Origin: Asterias amurensis
Lineage: Eukaryota; Echinodermata; Asteroidea; Forcipulatida; Asteriidae
Direction of reading: 5' to 3'
DNA: 64,000 bases
Assembly: GCF_032118995.1 (NCBI RefSeq)
Contig: NC_092659.1
Span: 16,424,177 to 16,488,176, forward strand
Positions 44,901 to 56,526 of this stretch are shown piece by piece. The translations under genes and the position numbers were made by a program. A model generated the notes under the pieces. The model saw only the letters and a program-made list of their open reading frames with translations, had not been told where the DNA came from and did no database searches. The number at the start of each line of letters is the position of its first letter. Position 1 is the stretch's first letter.

Positions 44901-47900
44901 TGATGCTTTTGACCGAAAAGGTATTTATGAATGGGAATCAAAGTGTGTTGAATCGGTTTTCAACTAGTGGTTTAAACCCGCCGAGGCCTGGTTCTTGATA
45001 ATTTACCTCGACTTTGTCTCGGTAAAATTATCAAGAACCAGGCCTCGTTGGGATTAAACCACTAGTTGAAAACCTCTTCACCACACATTGATTCCCTTAT
45101 TAAAATACAAAATCTGAGAAGCAAGACTGTCAGTAAAGCTTCTCAGATTCAAATTTCAGGGCAAACAAGCTGATATATATTTTTTCATAACAACAATACT
45201 TCCAAATGAAATGATTCCCAAATTGCTTTTTACTATCAAACTGTACCTCGAACCGAAAGTTGTTATTGCCATTTGAGTGATTAACAAACATATACTATAC
45301 CTTCTCTTTAAACCCAACCAGGCTACAGCTATATACCAGGCCAAGGAGAAGTTGAAAGCCATTGACCGAGCCAATAAGGGAGCAATATCTGCAGAGGAGC
45401 TCATTAAATATGCGCATCGCATTAGCGCAACGAATGCGGTGTCAGCTCCATTGTCTTGGGCGCCAGGTAGGTTTGAAGTAAAAAAAATTAAAGGCACTGG
45501 ACACTATTGGTAATTAGTCAAAATAGTTATGGGCATAAAACCTTTCTTTGTGACGAGTAATGGGGAGAGGTTGATGGTAGAAAACATTGTGAGAAACGGC
45601 TCCCTCTGAAGTGCCATAGTTTTCGAGAAAGAAGTAATTTTCCACGAATTTGGTTTCGAGACCTCAGATTTAAAACTTGAGGTCTCGAAATCAACCATCT
45701 AAACGCACACAACTTCATGTGACAAGGGTTATTTTTCTTTCAAATTATCTCACAACTTCGATGACCGATTGAGCTCAAATTTTCCCAGGTTTGTTATTTT
45801 ATGCATATGTTGAGATACACCAACTGTGAAGGCTAGTCTTTGAAAATAACCAATATTGTCCAGTGTCTTTAAGGCACTGGACACTATTGGTATTTACTCA
45901 AAATACTTTTTGGATTTAGATTGACTCGGTATATAACCAATGGAGAGCTGTAGAAAGTGTAAAACCATTGTGATAAAAGCCTCCCTTTAAAGTAACCTAG
46001 TTTTTGAGAAAGTGGTACCTTCGTACTCAAATAATAAAAGACTTCTGGCCTGAAGATGCCTTTTATTAGCCATCTGGAAGCTCACAATTTTGTGTTTTTT
46101 TCATTCGTTATTCTCTGGCAACTTCGATGACTGATTTCAAGAGCAAAAATTTTCACAGATTTGTCTTGTTTCGCATATATATGTTGGGATACACAACATG
46201 AGAATACACGATCTGGTCTTTGACAATTACCAAAGATGTCCAGTGCCTTGAGAAATACTTGTAATTCAGGAGCATAACTCTTTCAGTGCCGTTTTGGTGG
46301 AATTTTAACCTAAAATTACCATCTAAAGCCTGGCTCATACTTCCTACGAATGTGAATGCAAAGCGAATTTGACGTGAATTTGACGTAACACCCTCCTTTC
46401 GCAGCGATTATTCGAAAGGGAGTAGAGCAGAGTTCAACTGCTGTGAATTTTTCGATGCGAATTTGTGGCGTCAAGATTCGCTTCGCATTCGCAGGAAGTA
46501 TGAACCGGGCATAAGACAGATTTGCAGGCCTTGATTTGTTTGCTCTTGAAGGGGCACAGCAATTTCCCTCTGGTATTAAGGGACACTGCTTTCGGGGATG
46601 TAAATTTTTAATGGAACTTTGCAAAGGGCACCACAGAAAAAGCACAGGGCACCAGGGCAATTGCTGTTGGTTGTTTTGAGTCCCGATTGAAAAACATGAA
46701 GCTGTCTCTACGTGTAACTTCCTTCTCCTTGGTAGGTGATAACCGTAGACCATATCCGACAGACCTTGAGATGCGCATGGGAATTCTTGGTCGCCTCAGC
46801 AATCTCCCAGTTGCTGCAGTAACAAACGGCGTCTCAGAGGGAGCAACAGCTGCGTCGGGAGGGGGTAAGTGAAAACAATAAAATCCCAGCCAGTGTTCCC
46901 CTGACAAAAAAAGTTGACAATGAAGTTCGAGTAGCTGAGGCTTGTGTTAGCCCCTTGTGATAATGTCTTTTGGGTAGTGTTGGTACTGGAAAGAACCGGT
47001 GGTTGACAACTCAACATTTTGATCAGTATGCTCTGATCGCTTCAAGAAACGATCCGAGTATGTCAGTTGTCAACCACTAGTTCTTTCCAGCCTGGCCAGC
47101 TTGAACTAGGGTGTCTTTGTCACTAATTCCCTGCTGATCCCTCTCCTGCCCCCTTTCCTGTCCTTACCCAATCTACCCTCATCTCTCATCTATTCTTTAT
47201 ACATGTTCCTTGTTGTATCCATACCTTCTGCCAGTCATCTTCATTCAGGACCAGTGATTACATGTATACTCCCACCATGCAAAATTTCAAATCCTGCTTT
47301 TAAATTAAGTTTGAAGACATACATTTTGAAGGCATTTGGAAGATCTGCAGTGACCACCAACATTTAGTCTACATTGTAGGTCTGTCACCTATAAATTTCT
47401 GAACAAATACTGAAAGGCACAATATTGCTTTCTGTTTGAGTTTTTTGTTCCAACACGTTTTTAAATAATTTAATAATTCTCTGTAAGCACTCAAGGAAAA
47501 CCCCAGAAACATCTGAGAAACGTTTCATGCATGAGTCGTTTCTCAGTTTAAACATGTTTTGGGTGAAAAGTTATCCAATTTATATGACTTCGAAGGGAAT
47601 CCTTTATAGTTAATAATTTATACTATCAATAGCTACAAGTAAGTTTGAATAGCCCTTTGTTTGTGTAGTATTTACAAATCTATGACCTCGGCCTAGGTTC
47701 ATAAAACCTGTACGCACCAAAACTTGCTAAACAGAATGTTCTGCCTAACAGATAGATGAAATTGAGCCCAGACCTTCAAGCAGGGACCCACTTTGCTCTG
47801 GGGTTTAACCGACACCATGATTATTTTTTTGCACAAAAAGTCTTTCATTCTCTGTGGGTTTTTTTCTTCTGCCACTTCCCAGCAGACGTTGCAGCATCTG

Positions 47901-48091
47901 CAGGTGGTGGCATGACATGGCAGCCCTCCAGCGAGCTGACCGCCAGCCTGACCATTCCCTCTAGCATCAGCCATCATACTACGGAGTTGAACCTTGACCT
48001 CGGTGCCCCGGGCCAGAACAAAGAGAATGAGGACGATGTGGAGGTCATGTCCACGGATTCTTCTAGCAGCAGCTCAAGTGAAAGTTTATGA
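38997..48091 (+). CDS. MED4: Mediator complex subunit 4
   Basis: MED4 is a middle-module subunit of Mediator, the nuclear coactivator that links transcription factors to RNA polymerase II. Exons: 38997-39067, 41948-42008, 43584-43754, 45322-45466, 46736-46864, 47886-48091; all phases agree, giving 260 residues, close to the usual length of about 270. Order: short Ala-rich start ([20 protein letters not shown]), coiled-coil exon 3 ([20 protein letters not shown], then [16 protein letters not shown]), the conserved [55 protein letters not shown], and the acidic tail [19 protein letters not shown]. Exon 6 has a tandem CAGCAG acceptor (start 47883 or 47886) that would insert one Ala. The start has a good context (GCAAGATGG). 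Introns hold LINE fragments and MITEs. The stop-codon region has been amplified into a downstream tandem array. Confidence 0.97.
40549..40627. mobile_element. Short perfect foldback in MED4 intron 1
   Basis: CGTATGGCGCCACCACTTTT and TCA on the left, with the exact reverse complement TGAAAAAGTGGTGGCGCCAT and ACG on the right, around a 33-bp loop. Confidence 0.75.
40793..41520 (-). mobile_element. L2/CR1-like LINE 3' end (reverse transcriptase tail)
   Basis: The minus-strand frame at 40881-41471, open upstream to about 41520, matches the C-terminal part of non-LTR reverse transcriptases: [57 protein letters not shown] and [13 protein letters not shown]. It runs to a stop and then a tail with AGCGCCTTTGAGC, GGCGCTATACAAAT and a terminal TGATTGATTGATTG microsatellite typical of L2-type elements. 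The endonuclease and catalytic FADD part are missing, so this is a 5'-truncated copy. Confidence 0.85.
41504..41797 (-). mobile_element. C-terminal scrap of a second LINE
   Basis: The minus frame [18 protein letters not shown], then [20 protein letters not shown] and [14 protein letters not shown] resembles the end of a different non-LTR polymerase, where SFFPRTI-WNxLP is usual. It abuts the first LINE fragment directly. Confidence 0.6.
42085..42468 (+). mobile_element. TTAA-ended MITE in MED4 intron 2
   Basis: Full length: TTAAAGGCAGTGGATACTAT to CCAATAGTTTTCACTGCATT, starting 76 bp after the exon-2 donor. Confidence 0.85.
44084..44450 (-). mobile_element. TTAA MITE lacking its right end
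   Basis: Starts TTGAAGGCAGTGGTCACTAT and ends abruptly at GACAATTACCAATAGTG without CCACTGCCTTTAA. It lies in MED4 intron 3. Confidence 0.8.
44955..45073. mobile_element. 119-bp foldback in MED4 intron 3
   Basis: GGTTTTCAACTAGTGGTTTA and GGCCTGGTTCTTGATAATTT pair with AAATTATCAAGAACCAGGCC and TAAACCACTAGTTGAAAACC. The loop is only about 13 bp. Confidence 0.85.
45488..45872 (-). mobile_element. TTAA-ended MITE in MED4 intron 4
   Basis: Starts TTAAAGGCACTGGACACTAT 21 bp after the exon-4 donor. Its right end CCAGTGTCTTTAA is shared with the left end of the next element. Confidence 0.85.
45869..46250 (-). mobile_element. Diverged relative of the TTAA MITE, abutting the previous
   Basis: Starts TTAAGGCACTGGACACTATT and ends CAAAGATGTCCAGTGCCTTG. 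The middle differs from the main family (CTTCTGGCCTGAAGATGCC in place of the GAGACCTC hairpin), so it is a separate subfamily sharing the ends. Confidence 0.75.
46986..47090. mobile_element. 105-bp foldback in MED4 intron 5
   Basis: CTGGAAAGAACCGGTGGTTG and ACAACT pair with AGTTGTCAACCACTAGTTCT and TTCCAG, with an inner GATCAGTATGCTCTGATCG. A fragment of the same family, GGTTCTGAAAAGAACCGTTG, is at 16882. Confidence 0.7.
47697..47775. repeat. GGGCCC-AATTTCAT element fragment
   Basis: TTCATAAAACCTG at the left and GATGAAATTGAGCCC at the right, with TTGCTAAACAGAATGTTCTG between. It is a short degraded copy close to MED4 exon 6. Confidence 0.55.
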
Positions 48092-48710
48092 ACGTGTCGT
48101 GTGGAACTTCGTGATGATTTGAACTTTGACCCTTGTTTTATAGTCTGAATCCACCAAAGGTACAATAAACCATCCATTTTGACCTTTGACATGTAAGTTT
48201 GCAGCTCAAGTAATGGTTTGTAAACCTATTATGTGGAACTCTACTGATGATGTGAACTTTGAACCTTGGCATGCATTGTGGTCGGAATCGAGGAAAGGGA
48301 CCATGAGCCACCAATTTTGACCTTTGACATGTAAGTTTGCAGGTCAAGTAACGGTTTGTAAACCTTTTATGTGTAAATTTACTCATGATGTTAACTTTGA
48401 CCCTTGGCATGCATCGTAGTTGAAATCCAGCAAAGGGACCATTAACCGCTCATTTTGACCATGAACTTGTAAGTTCGCAGCTCAAGTAATGGTTAATAAA
48501 TCTAGTAATCTGGAACTTTGCTGACAATGTGAACTTTTACCCTTGGCCAGCATAAGGGATCATGAACACCCATATTGACCTTTGACATGTAAAATGGCAG
48601 CTCAAGTGATAGTTTATGTGCCGGTTATGTGGATTTCCACTGATGATTTGAACTTTGACCCTTCACATATGTTATCATAGTCTGAAACCAGCAAACAACA
48701 ACCAGCTATG
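48069..48710 (+). repeat. Tandem array derived from the MED4 stop-codon region
   Basis: Five units begin with GCAGCTCAAGTG/A at 48069, 48201, 48339, 48477 and 48597 (spacing 120-138 bp). Unit 1 includes the last seven MED4 sense codons and its stop; later units are non-coding copies. Shared landmarks: TATGTGGAACT, GATGTGAACTTTGACCCTTG and TTTTGACCTTTGACATGTAA. Confidence 0.9.
48164..48169 (+). terminator. Likely MED4 polyadenylation signal
   Basis: AATAAA lies 73 bp after the MED4 stop codon, inside the first unit of the tandem array. Later array units have altered this hexamer. Confidence 0.55.
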
Positions 48711-49079
48711 GCCAAGTTCTGTCCCTAATCGATGATGGTTGTAATATGCTAGTCTACTATTAAAAACCAGCCTACTAATTGCATCTTTACTTTTCAATGA
48801 CAAATTTCATAGCACAGTTATCAGTGATAACGATAACGTTCCTGAGCCACCAGTCACATCGACATGACATGACATGACATCGATATCGTGCAATAAGAGA
48901 TAGATGTATGAACACCATTGTTTTGTTGTTTAAAGTTTTCAAAAAACACACCATATAACTATATCCTTTGATATTGATATTATAAGTTGTCATGTTTTGA
49001 GTAAAAACAGTGATAAGTGGTACATCTTTTGTCAGATTTGTTGAATACTAACACGTAATGTTTATTTTGATTGTACACT

Positions 49080-52000
49080 TTTTCAAGGGAAAAGTGCATA
49101 TAGCCTTGTGATTTTTTCAAAGGAAAAGTTCACAAGGCTATATAATAGCCTTGTGATTTTTTCAAAGAAAAAGTGATTTTTTGAAGCAAAAAGTTCATAA
49201 GGCCTTGTGATTTTTTCAAAGTAAGGTTTACAAGGCTATAGCCTTGTGATTTTTCAAAGGAAAAATGATATTTTCAAGCAAAAAGTTCATAAGGCCTTGT
49301 GATTTTTTCAAAGGAAATGTTCACAAGGCCTTGTGATTTTTTCAAAGGAAAAGTTCACAAGCCTATAGCCTTGTGATTTTTTCAAAGGAAAAGTTCTCAA
49401 AGGAAAAGTGATTTTTTCAAGCAAAAAGTTCATAAGGCCTTGTGATTTTTTCAAGCAAAAAGTTCATAAGGCTATAGCCTTGTGATTTTTTCAAAAGAAA
49501 GGTTGAGAAGGCTATAGCCTTGTGATTTTTTCAAAGGAAAGGTTCACAAGGCTATAGCCTTGTGATTTTTTCAAAGGAAAAGTTCACAAGGCTATAGCCT
49601 TGTGATTTTTTCAAAGGAAAAGTTCATAAGGCTATAGCTTTGTGATCTTTTCAAAGGAAATATTCACAAGGCTATAGCCTAGTGATTTTTTCAAAGGAAA
49701 TGTTCACAAGGCTATAGCCTTGTGATTTTTTCAAAGGAAAAGTTCGCAAGGCTATAGCCTTGTGATTTTTTCAAAGGAAAAGTTCACAAGGCTATAGCCT
49801 AGTGATTTTTTCAAAGGAAATGTTCACAAGGCTATAGCCTTGTGATTTTTTCAAAGGAAAAGTTCACAAGGCTATAGCCTTGTGATTTTTTCAAAGGAAA
49901 GTGATTTTTTCAAAGGAAATGTTCACAAGGCTAAAGCCTAGTGATTTTTTCAAAGGAAATGTTCACAAGGCTATAGCCTTGTGATTTTTTCAAAGGAAAA
50001 GTTCACAAGGCTATAGCCTTGTGATTTTTTCAAAGGAAAGTGATTTTTTCAAAGGAAATGTTCACAAGGCTATAGCCTTGTGCTTTTTTCAAAGGAAATG
50101 TTCACAAGGCTATAGCCTTGTGATTTTTTCAAAGGAAATGTTCACAAGGCTATAGCCTTGTGATTTTGTCAAAGGAAAAGTTCACAAGGCTATAGCCTTG
50201 TGATTTTTTCAAAGGAAAAGTTCACAAGGCTATAGCCTTGTGATCTTTTCAAAGGAAATGTTCACAAGGCTATAGCCTAGTGATTTTTTCAAAGGAAATG
50301 TTCACAAGGCTATAGCCTTGTGATTTTTTCAAAGGAAAAGTTCACAAGGCTATAGCCTTGTGATTTTTTCAAAGGAAAAGTTCACAAGGCTATAGCCTTG
50401 TGATTTTTTCAAAGGAAATGTTCACAAGGCTATAGCCTCGTGATTTTTTCAAAGGAAATGTTCACAAGGCTATAGCCTTGTGATTTTTTCAAAGGAAATG
50501 TTCACAAGGCTATAGCCTTGTGATTTTTTCAAAGGAAATGTTCACAAGGCTATAGCCTTGTGATTTTTTCAAAGGAAAAGTTCACAAGGCTATAGCCTTG
50601 TGATTTTTTCAAAGGAAATGTTCACAAGGCTATAGCCTTGTGATTTTGTCAAAGGAAAAGTTCACAAGGCTATAGCCTTGTGATTTTTTCAAAGGAAAAG
50701 TTCACAAGGCTATAGCCTTGTGATCTTTTCAAAGGAAATGTTCACAAGGCTATAGCCTTGTGATTTTTTCAAAGGAAATGTTCACAAGGCTATAGCCTTG
50801 TGATTTTTTCAAAGGAAAAGTTCACAAGGCTATAGCCTTGTGATTTTTTCAAAGGAAATGTTCACAAGGCTATAGCCTTGTGATTTTGTCAAAGGAAAAG
50901 TTCACAAGGCTATAGCCTTGTGATTTTTTCAAAGGAAAAGTTCACAAGGCTATAGCCTTGTGATCTTTTCAAAGGAAATGTTCACAAGGCTATAGCCTTG
51001 TGATTTTTTCAAAGGAAATGTTCACAAGGCTATAGCCTTGTGATTTTTTCAAAGGAAAAGTTCACAAGGCTATAGCCTTGTGATTTTTTCAAAGGAAATG
51101 TTCACAAGGCTATAGCCTTGTGATTTTTTCAAAGGAAATGTTCACAAGGCTATATATAGCCTTGTGATTTTGTCAAAGGAAAAGTTCACAAGGCTATAGC
51201 CTTGTGATTTTTTCAAAGGAAAAGTTCACAAGGCTATAGCCTTGTGATCTTTTCAAAGGAAATGTTCACAAGGCTATAGCCTTGTGATTTTTTCAAAGGA
51301 AATGTTCACAAGGCTATAGCCTTGTGATTTTTTCAAAGGAAAAGTTCACAAGGCTATAGCCTTGTGATTTTTTCAAAGGAAATGTTCACAAGGCTATAGC
51401 CTTGTGATTTTTTCAAAGGAAAAGTGATTTTTTCAGGCAAAAAGTTCATAAGGCCTTGTGATTTTTTCAAAGGAAATGTTCACAAGGCTATAGCCTTGTG
51501 ATTTTTCAAAGGAAAAGTTCACAAGGCTATAGCCTTGTGATTTTTTCAAAGGAAATGTTCACAAGGCTATAGCCTTGTGATTTTTTCAAAGGAAAAGTTC
51601 ACAAGGCTATAGCCTTGTGATTTTTTCAAAGGAAATGTTCACAAGGCTATAGCCTTGTGATTTTTTCAAAGGAAAAGTGATTTTTTTCTAGCAAAAAGTT
51701 CATAAGGCCTTGTGATTTTTTTAAAGGAAAAGTTCACAAGGCTATAGCCTTGTGATTTTTTCAAAGGAAAAGTGATTTTTTTTCAGGCAAAAAGTTCATA
51801 AGGCCTTGTGATTTTTTCAAGCAAATATTTCATAAGGCTATAGCCTTGTGATTTTTCAAGCAAAAAGTTCATAAGTCTTGTGATTTTTTCAAGCAAAAAG
51901 TTCATAAGGCTATAGCCTTGTGATGTTTTCAAGCAAAAAGTTCATAAGGCTATAGCCTTGTGATTTTTCAAAGGAAATGTTCACAAGGCTATAGCCTTGT

Positions 52001-55000
52001 GGTTTTTTCAAAGGAATAGCCTTGTGATTTTTTCAAAGGAAATGTTCACAAGGCCTTGTGATTTTTTCAAAGGAAAAGTTCTCAAAGGAAAAGTGATTTT
52101 TTCAAGCAAAAAGTTCATAAGGCCTTGTGATTTTTTCAAGCAAAAAGTTCATAAGGCTATAGCCTTGTGATTTTTTCAAAAGAAAGGTTGAGAAGGCTAT
52201 AGCCTTGTGATTTTTTCAAAGGAAAGGTTCACAAGGCTATAGCCTTGTGATTTTTTCAAAGGAAAAGTTCACAAGGCTATAGCCTTGTGATTTTTTCAAA
52301 GGAAAAGTTCATAAGGCTATAACTTTGTGATCTTTTCAAAGGAAATATTCACAAGGCTATAGCCTAGTGATTTTTTCAAAGGAAATGTTCACAAGGCTAT
52401 AGCCTTGTGATTTTTTCAAAGGAAAAGTGATTTTTTTCTAGCAAAAAGTTCATAAGGGTATAGCCTTGTGATTTTTTCAAAGGAAAAGTTCACAAGGCTA
52501 TAGCCTTGTGATTTTTTCAAAGGAAAAGTTCACAAGGCTATAGCCTAGTGATTTTTTCAAAGGAAATGTTCACAAGGCTATAGCCTTGTGATTTTTTTAA
52601 AGGAAAAGTTCACAAGGCTATAGCCTTGTGATTTTTTCAAAGGAAATGTTCACAAGGCTATAGCCTTGTGATTTTTTCAAAGGAAAAGTGATTTTTTCAA
52701 GCAAAAAGTTCAAAAGGCCTTGTGATTTTTTCAAGCAAAAAGTTCATAAGGCTATAGCCTTGTGATTTTTTCAAAAGAAAGGTTGAGAAGGCTATAGCCT
52801 TGTGATTTTTTCAAAGGAAAGGTTCACAAGGCTATAGCCTTGTGATTTTTTCAAAGGAAAAGTTCACAAGGCTATAGCCTTGTGATTTTTTCAAAGGAAA
52901 AGTTCATAAGGCTATAGCTTTGTGATCTTTTCAAAGGAAATATTCACAAGGCTATAGCCTAGTGATTTTTTCAAAGGAAATGTTCACAAGGCTATAGCCT
53001 TGTGATTTTTTCAAAGGAAAAGTTCACAAGGCTATAGCCTTGTGATTTTTTCAAAGGAAAAGTTCACAAGGCTATAGCCTTGTGATTTTTTCAAAGGAAA
53101 TGTTCACAAGGCTATAGCCTTGTGATTTTTTCAAAGGAAAAGTGATTTTTTCTAGCAAAAAGTTCATAAGGCCTTGTGATTTTTTCAAAGGAAATGTTCA
53201 CAAGGCTATAGCCTTGTGATTTTTTCAAAGGAAAAGTTCACAAGGCTATAGCCTTGTGATTTTTTCAAAGGAAATGTTCACAAGGCTATAGCCTTGTGAT
53301 TTTTTCAAAGGAAAAGTGATTTTTTCTAGCAAAAAGTTCATAAGGCTATAGCCTTGTGATTTTTTCAAAGGAAATGTTCACAAGGCTATAGCCTTGTGAT
53401 TTTTTCAAAGGAAAAGTTCACAAGGCTATAGCCTTGTGATTTTTTTAAAGGAAAAGTTCACAAGGCTATAGCCTTGTGATTTTTTTAAAGGAAAAGTTCA
53501 CAAGGCTATAGCCTTGTGATTTTTTCAAAGGAAAAGTGATTTTTTTTCAGGCAAAAAGTTCATAAGGCCTTGTGATTTTTTCAAGCAAAAATTTCATAAG
53601 GCTATAGCCTTGTGATTTTTCAATGGAAATGTTCACAAGGCTATAGCCTTGTGGTTTTTTCAAAGGAATAGCCTTGTGATTTTTTCAAAGGAAAAGTTCA
53701 CAAGGCTATAGCCTTGTGATTTTTTCAAAGGAAAAGTTCACAAGGCTATAGCCTTGTGATTTTTTTAAAGGAAAAGTTCACAAGGCTACAGCCTTGTGAT
53801 TTTTTCAAAGGAAATGTTCATAAGGCTATAGCCTTGTGATTTTTTCAAAGGAAATGTTCACAAGGCTATAGCCTTGTGATTTTTTCAAAGGAAAAGTTCA
53901 CAAGGCTTGTGATTTTTTCAAAGGAAATGTGATTTTTTCAAAGGAAATGTTCACAAGGCCTTGTGATTTTTTCAAAGGAAAAGTGATTTTTTTTCAGGCA
54001 AAAAGTTCATAAGGCCTTGTGATTTTTTCAAGCAAAAATTTCATATAGTCTTGTGATTTTTTCAAGCAAAAAGTTCATAAGGCTATAGCCTTGTGATGTT
54101 TTCAAGCAAAAAGTTCATAAGGCTATAGCCTTGTGATTTTTCAAAGGAAATGTTCACAAGGCTATAGCCTTGTGGTTTTTTCAAAGGAATAGCCTTGTGA
54201 TTTTTTCAAAGGAAAAGTTCACAAGGCTATAGCCTTGTGATTTTTTCAAAGGAAAAGTTCACAAGGCTATAGCCTTGTGATTTTTTTAAAGGAAAAGTTC
54301 ACAAGGCTACAGCCTTGTGATTTTTTCAAAGGAAATGTTCACAAGGCTATAGCCTTGTGATTTTTTCAAAGGAAATGTTCACAAGGCTATAGCCTTGTGA
54401 TTTTTTCAAAGGAAATGTTCACAAGGCTATAGCCTTGTGATTTTTTCAAAGGAAAAGTTCACAAGGCTTTAGCCTTGTGATTTTTTCACAGGAAAAGTTC
54501 ACAAGGCTTGTGATTTTTTCAAAGGAAATGTGATTTTTTCAAAGGAAATGTTCACAAGGCCTTGTGATTTTTTCAAAGGAAAAGTTCACAAGGCTATAGC
54601 CTTGTGATTTTTTCAAAGGAAAAGTTCACAAGGCTATAGCCTTGTGATTTTTTCAAAGGAAAAGTGATTTTTTTCAAGCAAAAAGTTCATAGGCCTTGTG
54701 ATTTTTTCAAAGAAAATGTTCATAAGGCTATAGCCTTGTGATTTTTTTCAAGCAAAAAGTTCATAGGCCTTGTGATTTTTTCAAAGGAAATGTTCACAAG
54801 GCTATAGCCTTGTGATTTTTTCAAAGGAAATGTTCACAAGGCTATAGCCTAGTGATTTTTTCAAAGGAAATGTTCACAAGGCTATAGCCTTGTGATTTTT
54901 TCAAAGGAAATGTTCACAAGGCTATAGCCTTGTGATTTTTTCAAAGGAAATGTTCACAAGGCTATAGCCTTGTGATTTTTTCAAAGGAAAAGTGATTTTT

Positions 55001-56062
55001 TCTAGCAAAAAGTTCATAAGGCTATAGCCTTGTGATTTTTTCAAAGGAAATGTTCACAAGGCTATAGCCTTGTGATTTTTTCAAAGGAAAAGTTCACAAG
55101 GCTATAGCCTTGTGATTTTTTTAAAGGAAAAGTTCACAAGGCTATAGCCTTGTGATTTTTTCAAAGGAAATGTTCACAAGGCTATAGCCTTGTGATTTTT
55201 TCAAAGGAAAAGTGATTTTTTTTCAGGCAAAAAGTTCATAAGGCCTTGTGATTTTTTCAAGCAAAAATTTCATAAGGCTATAGCCTTGTGATTTTTCAAG
55301 CAAAAAGTTCACAAGGCTATAGCCTTGTGATTTTTTCAAAGGAAAAGTTCACAAGGCTATAGCCTTGTGATTTTTTCAAAGGAAAAGTGATTTTTTTCAA
55401 GCAAAAAGTTCATAGGCCTTGTGATTTTTTCAAAGAAAATGTTCATAAGGCTATAGCCTTGTGATTTTTAAAAGCAAAAAGTTCATAAGGCTAATGTGCA
55501 CAAGGCTATAGCCTTGTGATTTTTTCAAAGGAAATGTTCACAAGGCTATAGCCTAGTGATTTTTTCAAAGGAAAAGTTCACAAGGCTACAGCCTTGTGAT
55601 TTTTTCAAAGGAAATGTTCACAAGGCTATAGCCTTGTGATCTTTTCAAAGGAAATGTTCACAAGAAAATTTTCAAAGGAAAAGTTCACAAGGCTATATAT
55701 AGCCTTGTGATTTTTTCAAAGGAAAAGTAATTTTTTCTAGCAAAAAGTTCATAAGGCTATAGCCTTGTGATTTTTTCAAAGGAAATGTTCACAAGGCTAT
55801 AGCCTTGTGATTTTTTCAACGGAAAAGTTCACAAGGCTATAGCCTTGTGATTTTTTCAAAGGAAATGTTCACAAGGCTATAGCCTTGTGATTTTTTCAAA
55901 GGAAAAGTTCACAAGGCTATAGCCTTGTGATTTTTTCAAAGGAAATGTTCACAAGGCTATAGCCTTGTGATTTTTTCAAAGGAAAAGTTCACAAGGGTAT
56001 AGCCTTGTGCTTTTTTCAAAGGAAAGGTTCACAAGGTTATAGCCTTGTGATTTTACACAAGG
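49080..56062. repeat. 7-kb satellite of 40-bp palindromic units
   Basis: About 170 units with basic period 40 bp, each with the 20-bp perfect palindrome CACAAGGCTATAGCCTTGTG followed by ATTTTTTCAAAGGAAA and AGTT or TGTT. Variants: CAAGCAAAAAGTTCATAAGG units, TAGTGATTTT, GATCTTTTC, TTTTGTC and short AAGTGATTTTTTC spacers. No frame over 60 codons exists anywhere in it. Edge units are most diverged and the centre (about 50000-51400) is most homogeneous. Confidence 0.97.
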
Positions 56063-56526
56063 CCTTATGCATATTTTAGTCTAGTTTGTGTACATGTACT
56101 TATCACACTTTGCTCGCAAATGTGCACAAGGCAATAAACTTAAGATCAAAACTGATGTAAGTTACCTGTATTAGTATTGTCAAGTTGTTACTGTCTAGAG
56201 AAACATTAAAAACAACAATTTTAACCCCCAAAAAATAAGTATTCGTAAGATTTATTTTAAATGTGTATTTCAAAGGCTACACAACCTCCCTTATTGCATA
56301 CTACCATACTTTTTAAGTACTTTTATTTATATCATCGACAGGAAACCTTAACAAAGTGTGAAAACTATAACTTTTAAAGTCACATTCATTTTAAACATTA
56401 AGTCCTTCCCTGAATAAGGAAATATTTGTACACAAAATAATTGTCAAGAGTACTGGATATTCCCACAAATTCCTCTGCATAATTGAAAAAAAATTCTCTA
56501 CGAATGAATCATTGCTACATTACTTA
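56063..56526. other. AT-rich spacer, nothing recognised
   Basis: Between the satellite and the next MITE. No supported exon or repeat, apart from a few satellite-like scraps (GTGCACAAGGCAATAAAC) near 56120. Confidence 0.5.

Noticed and set aside
49080..56062. CRISPR-like array of palindromic repeats with spacers
   Set aside because: The units are continuous tandem copies with no unique spacers, and the DNA is clearly eukaryotic.
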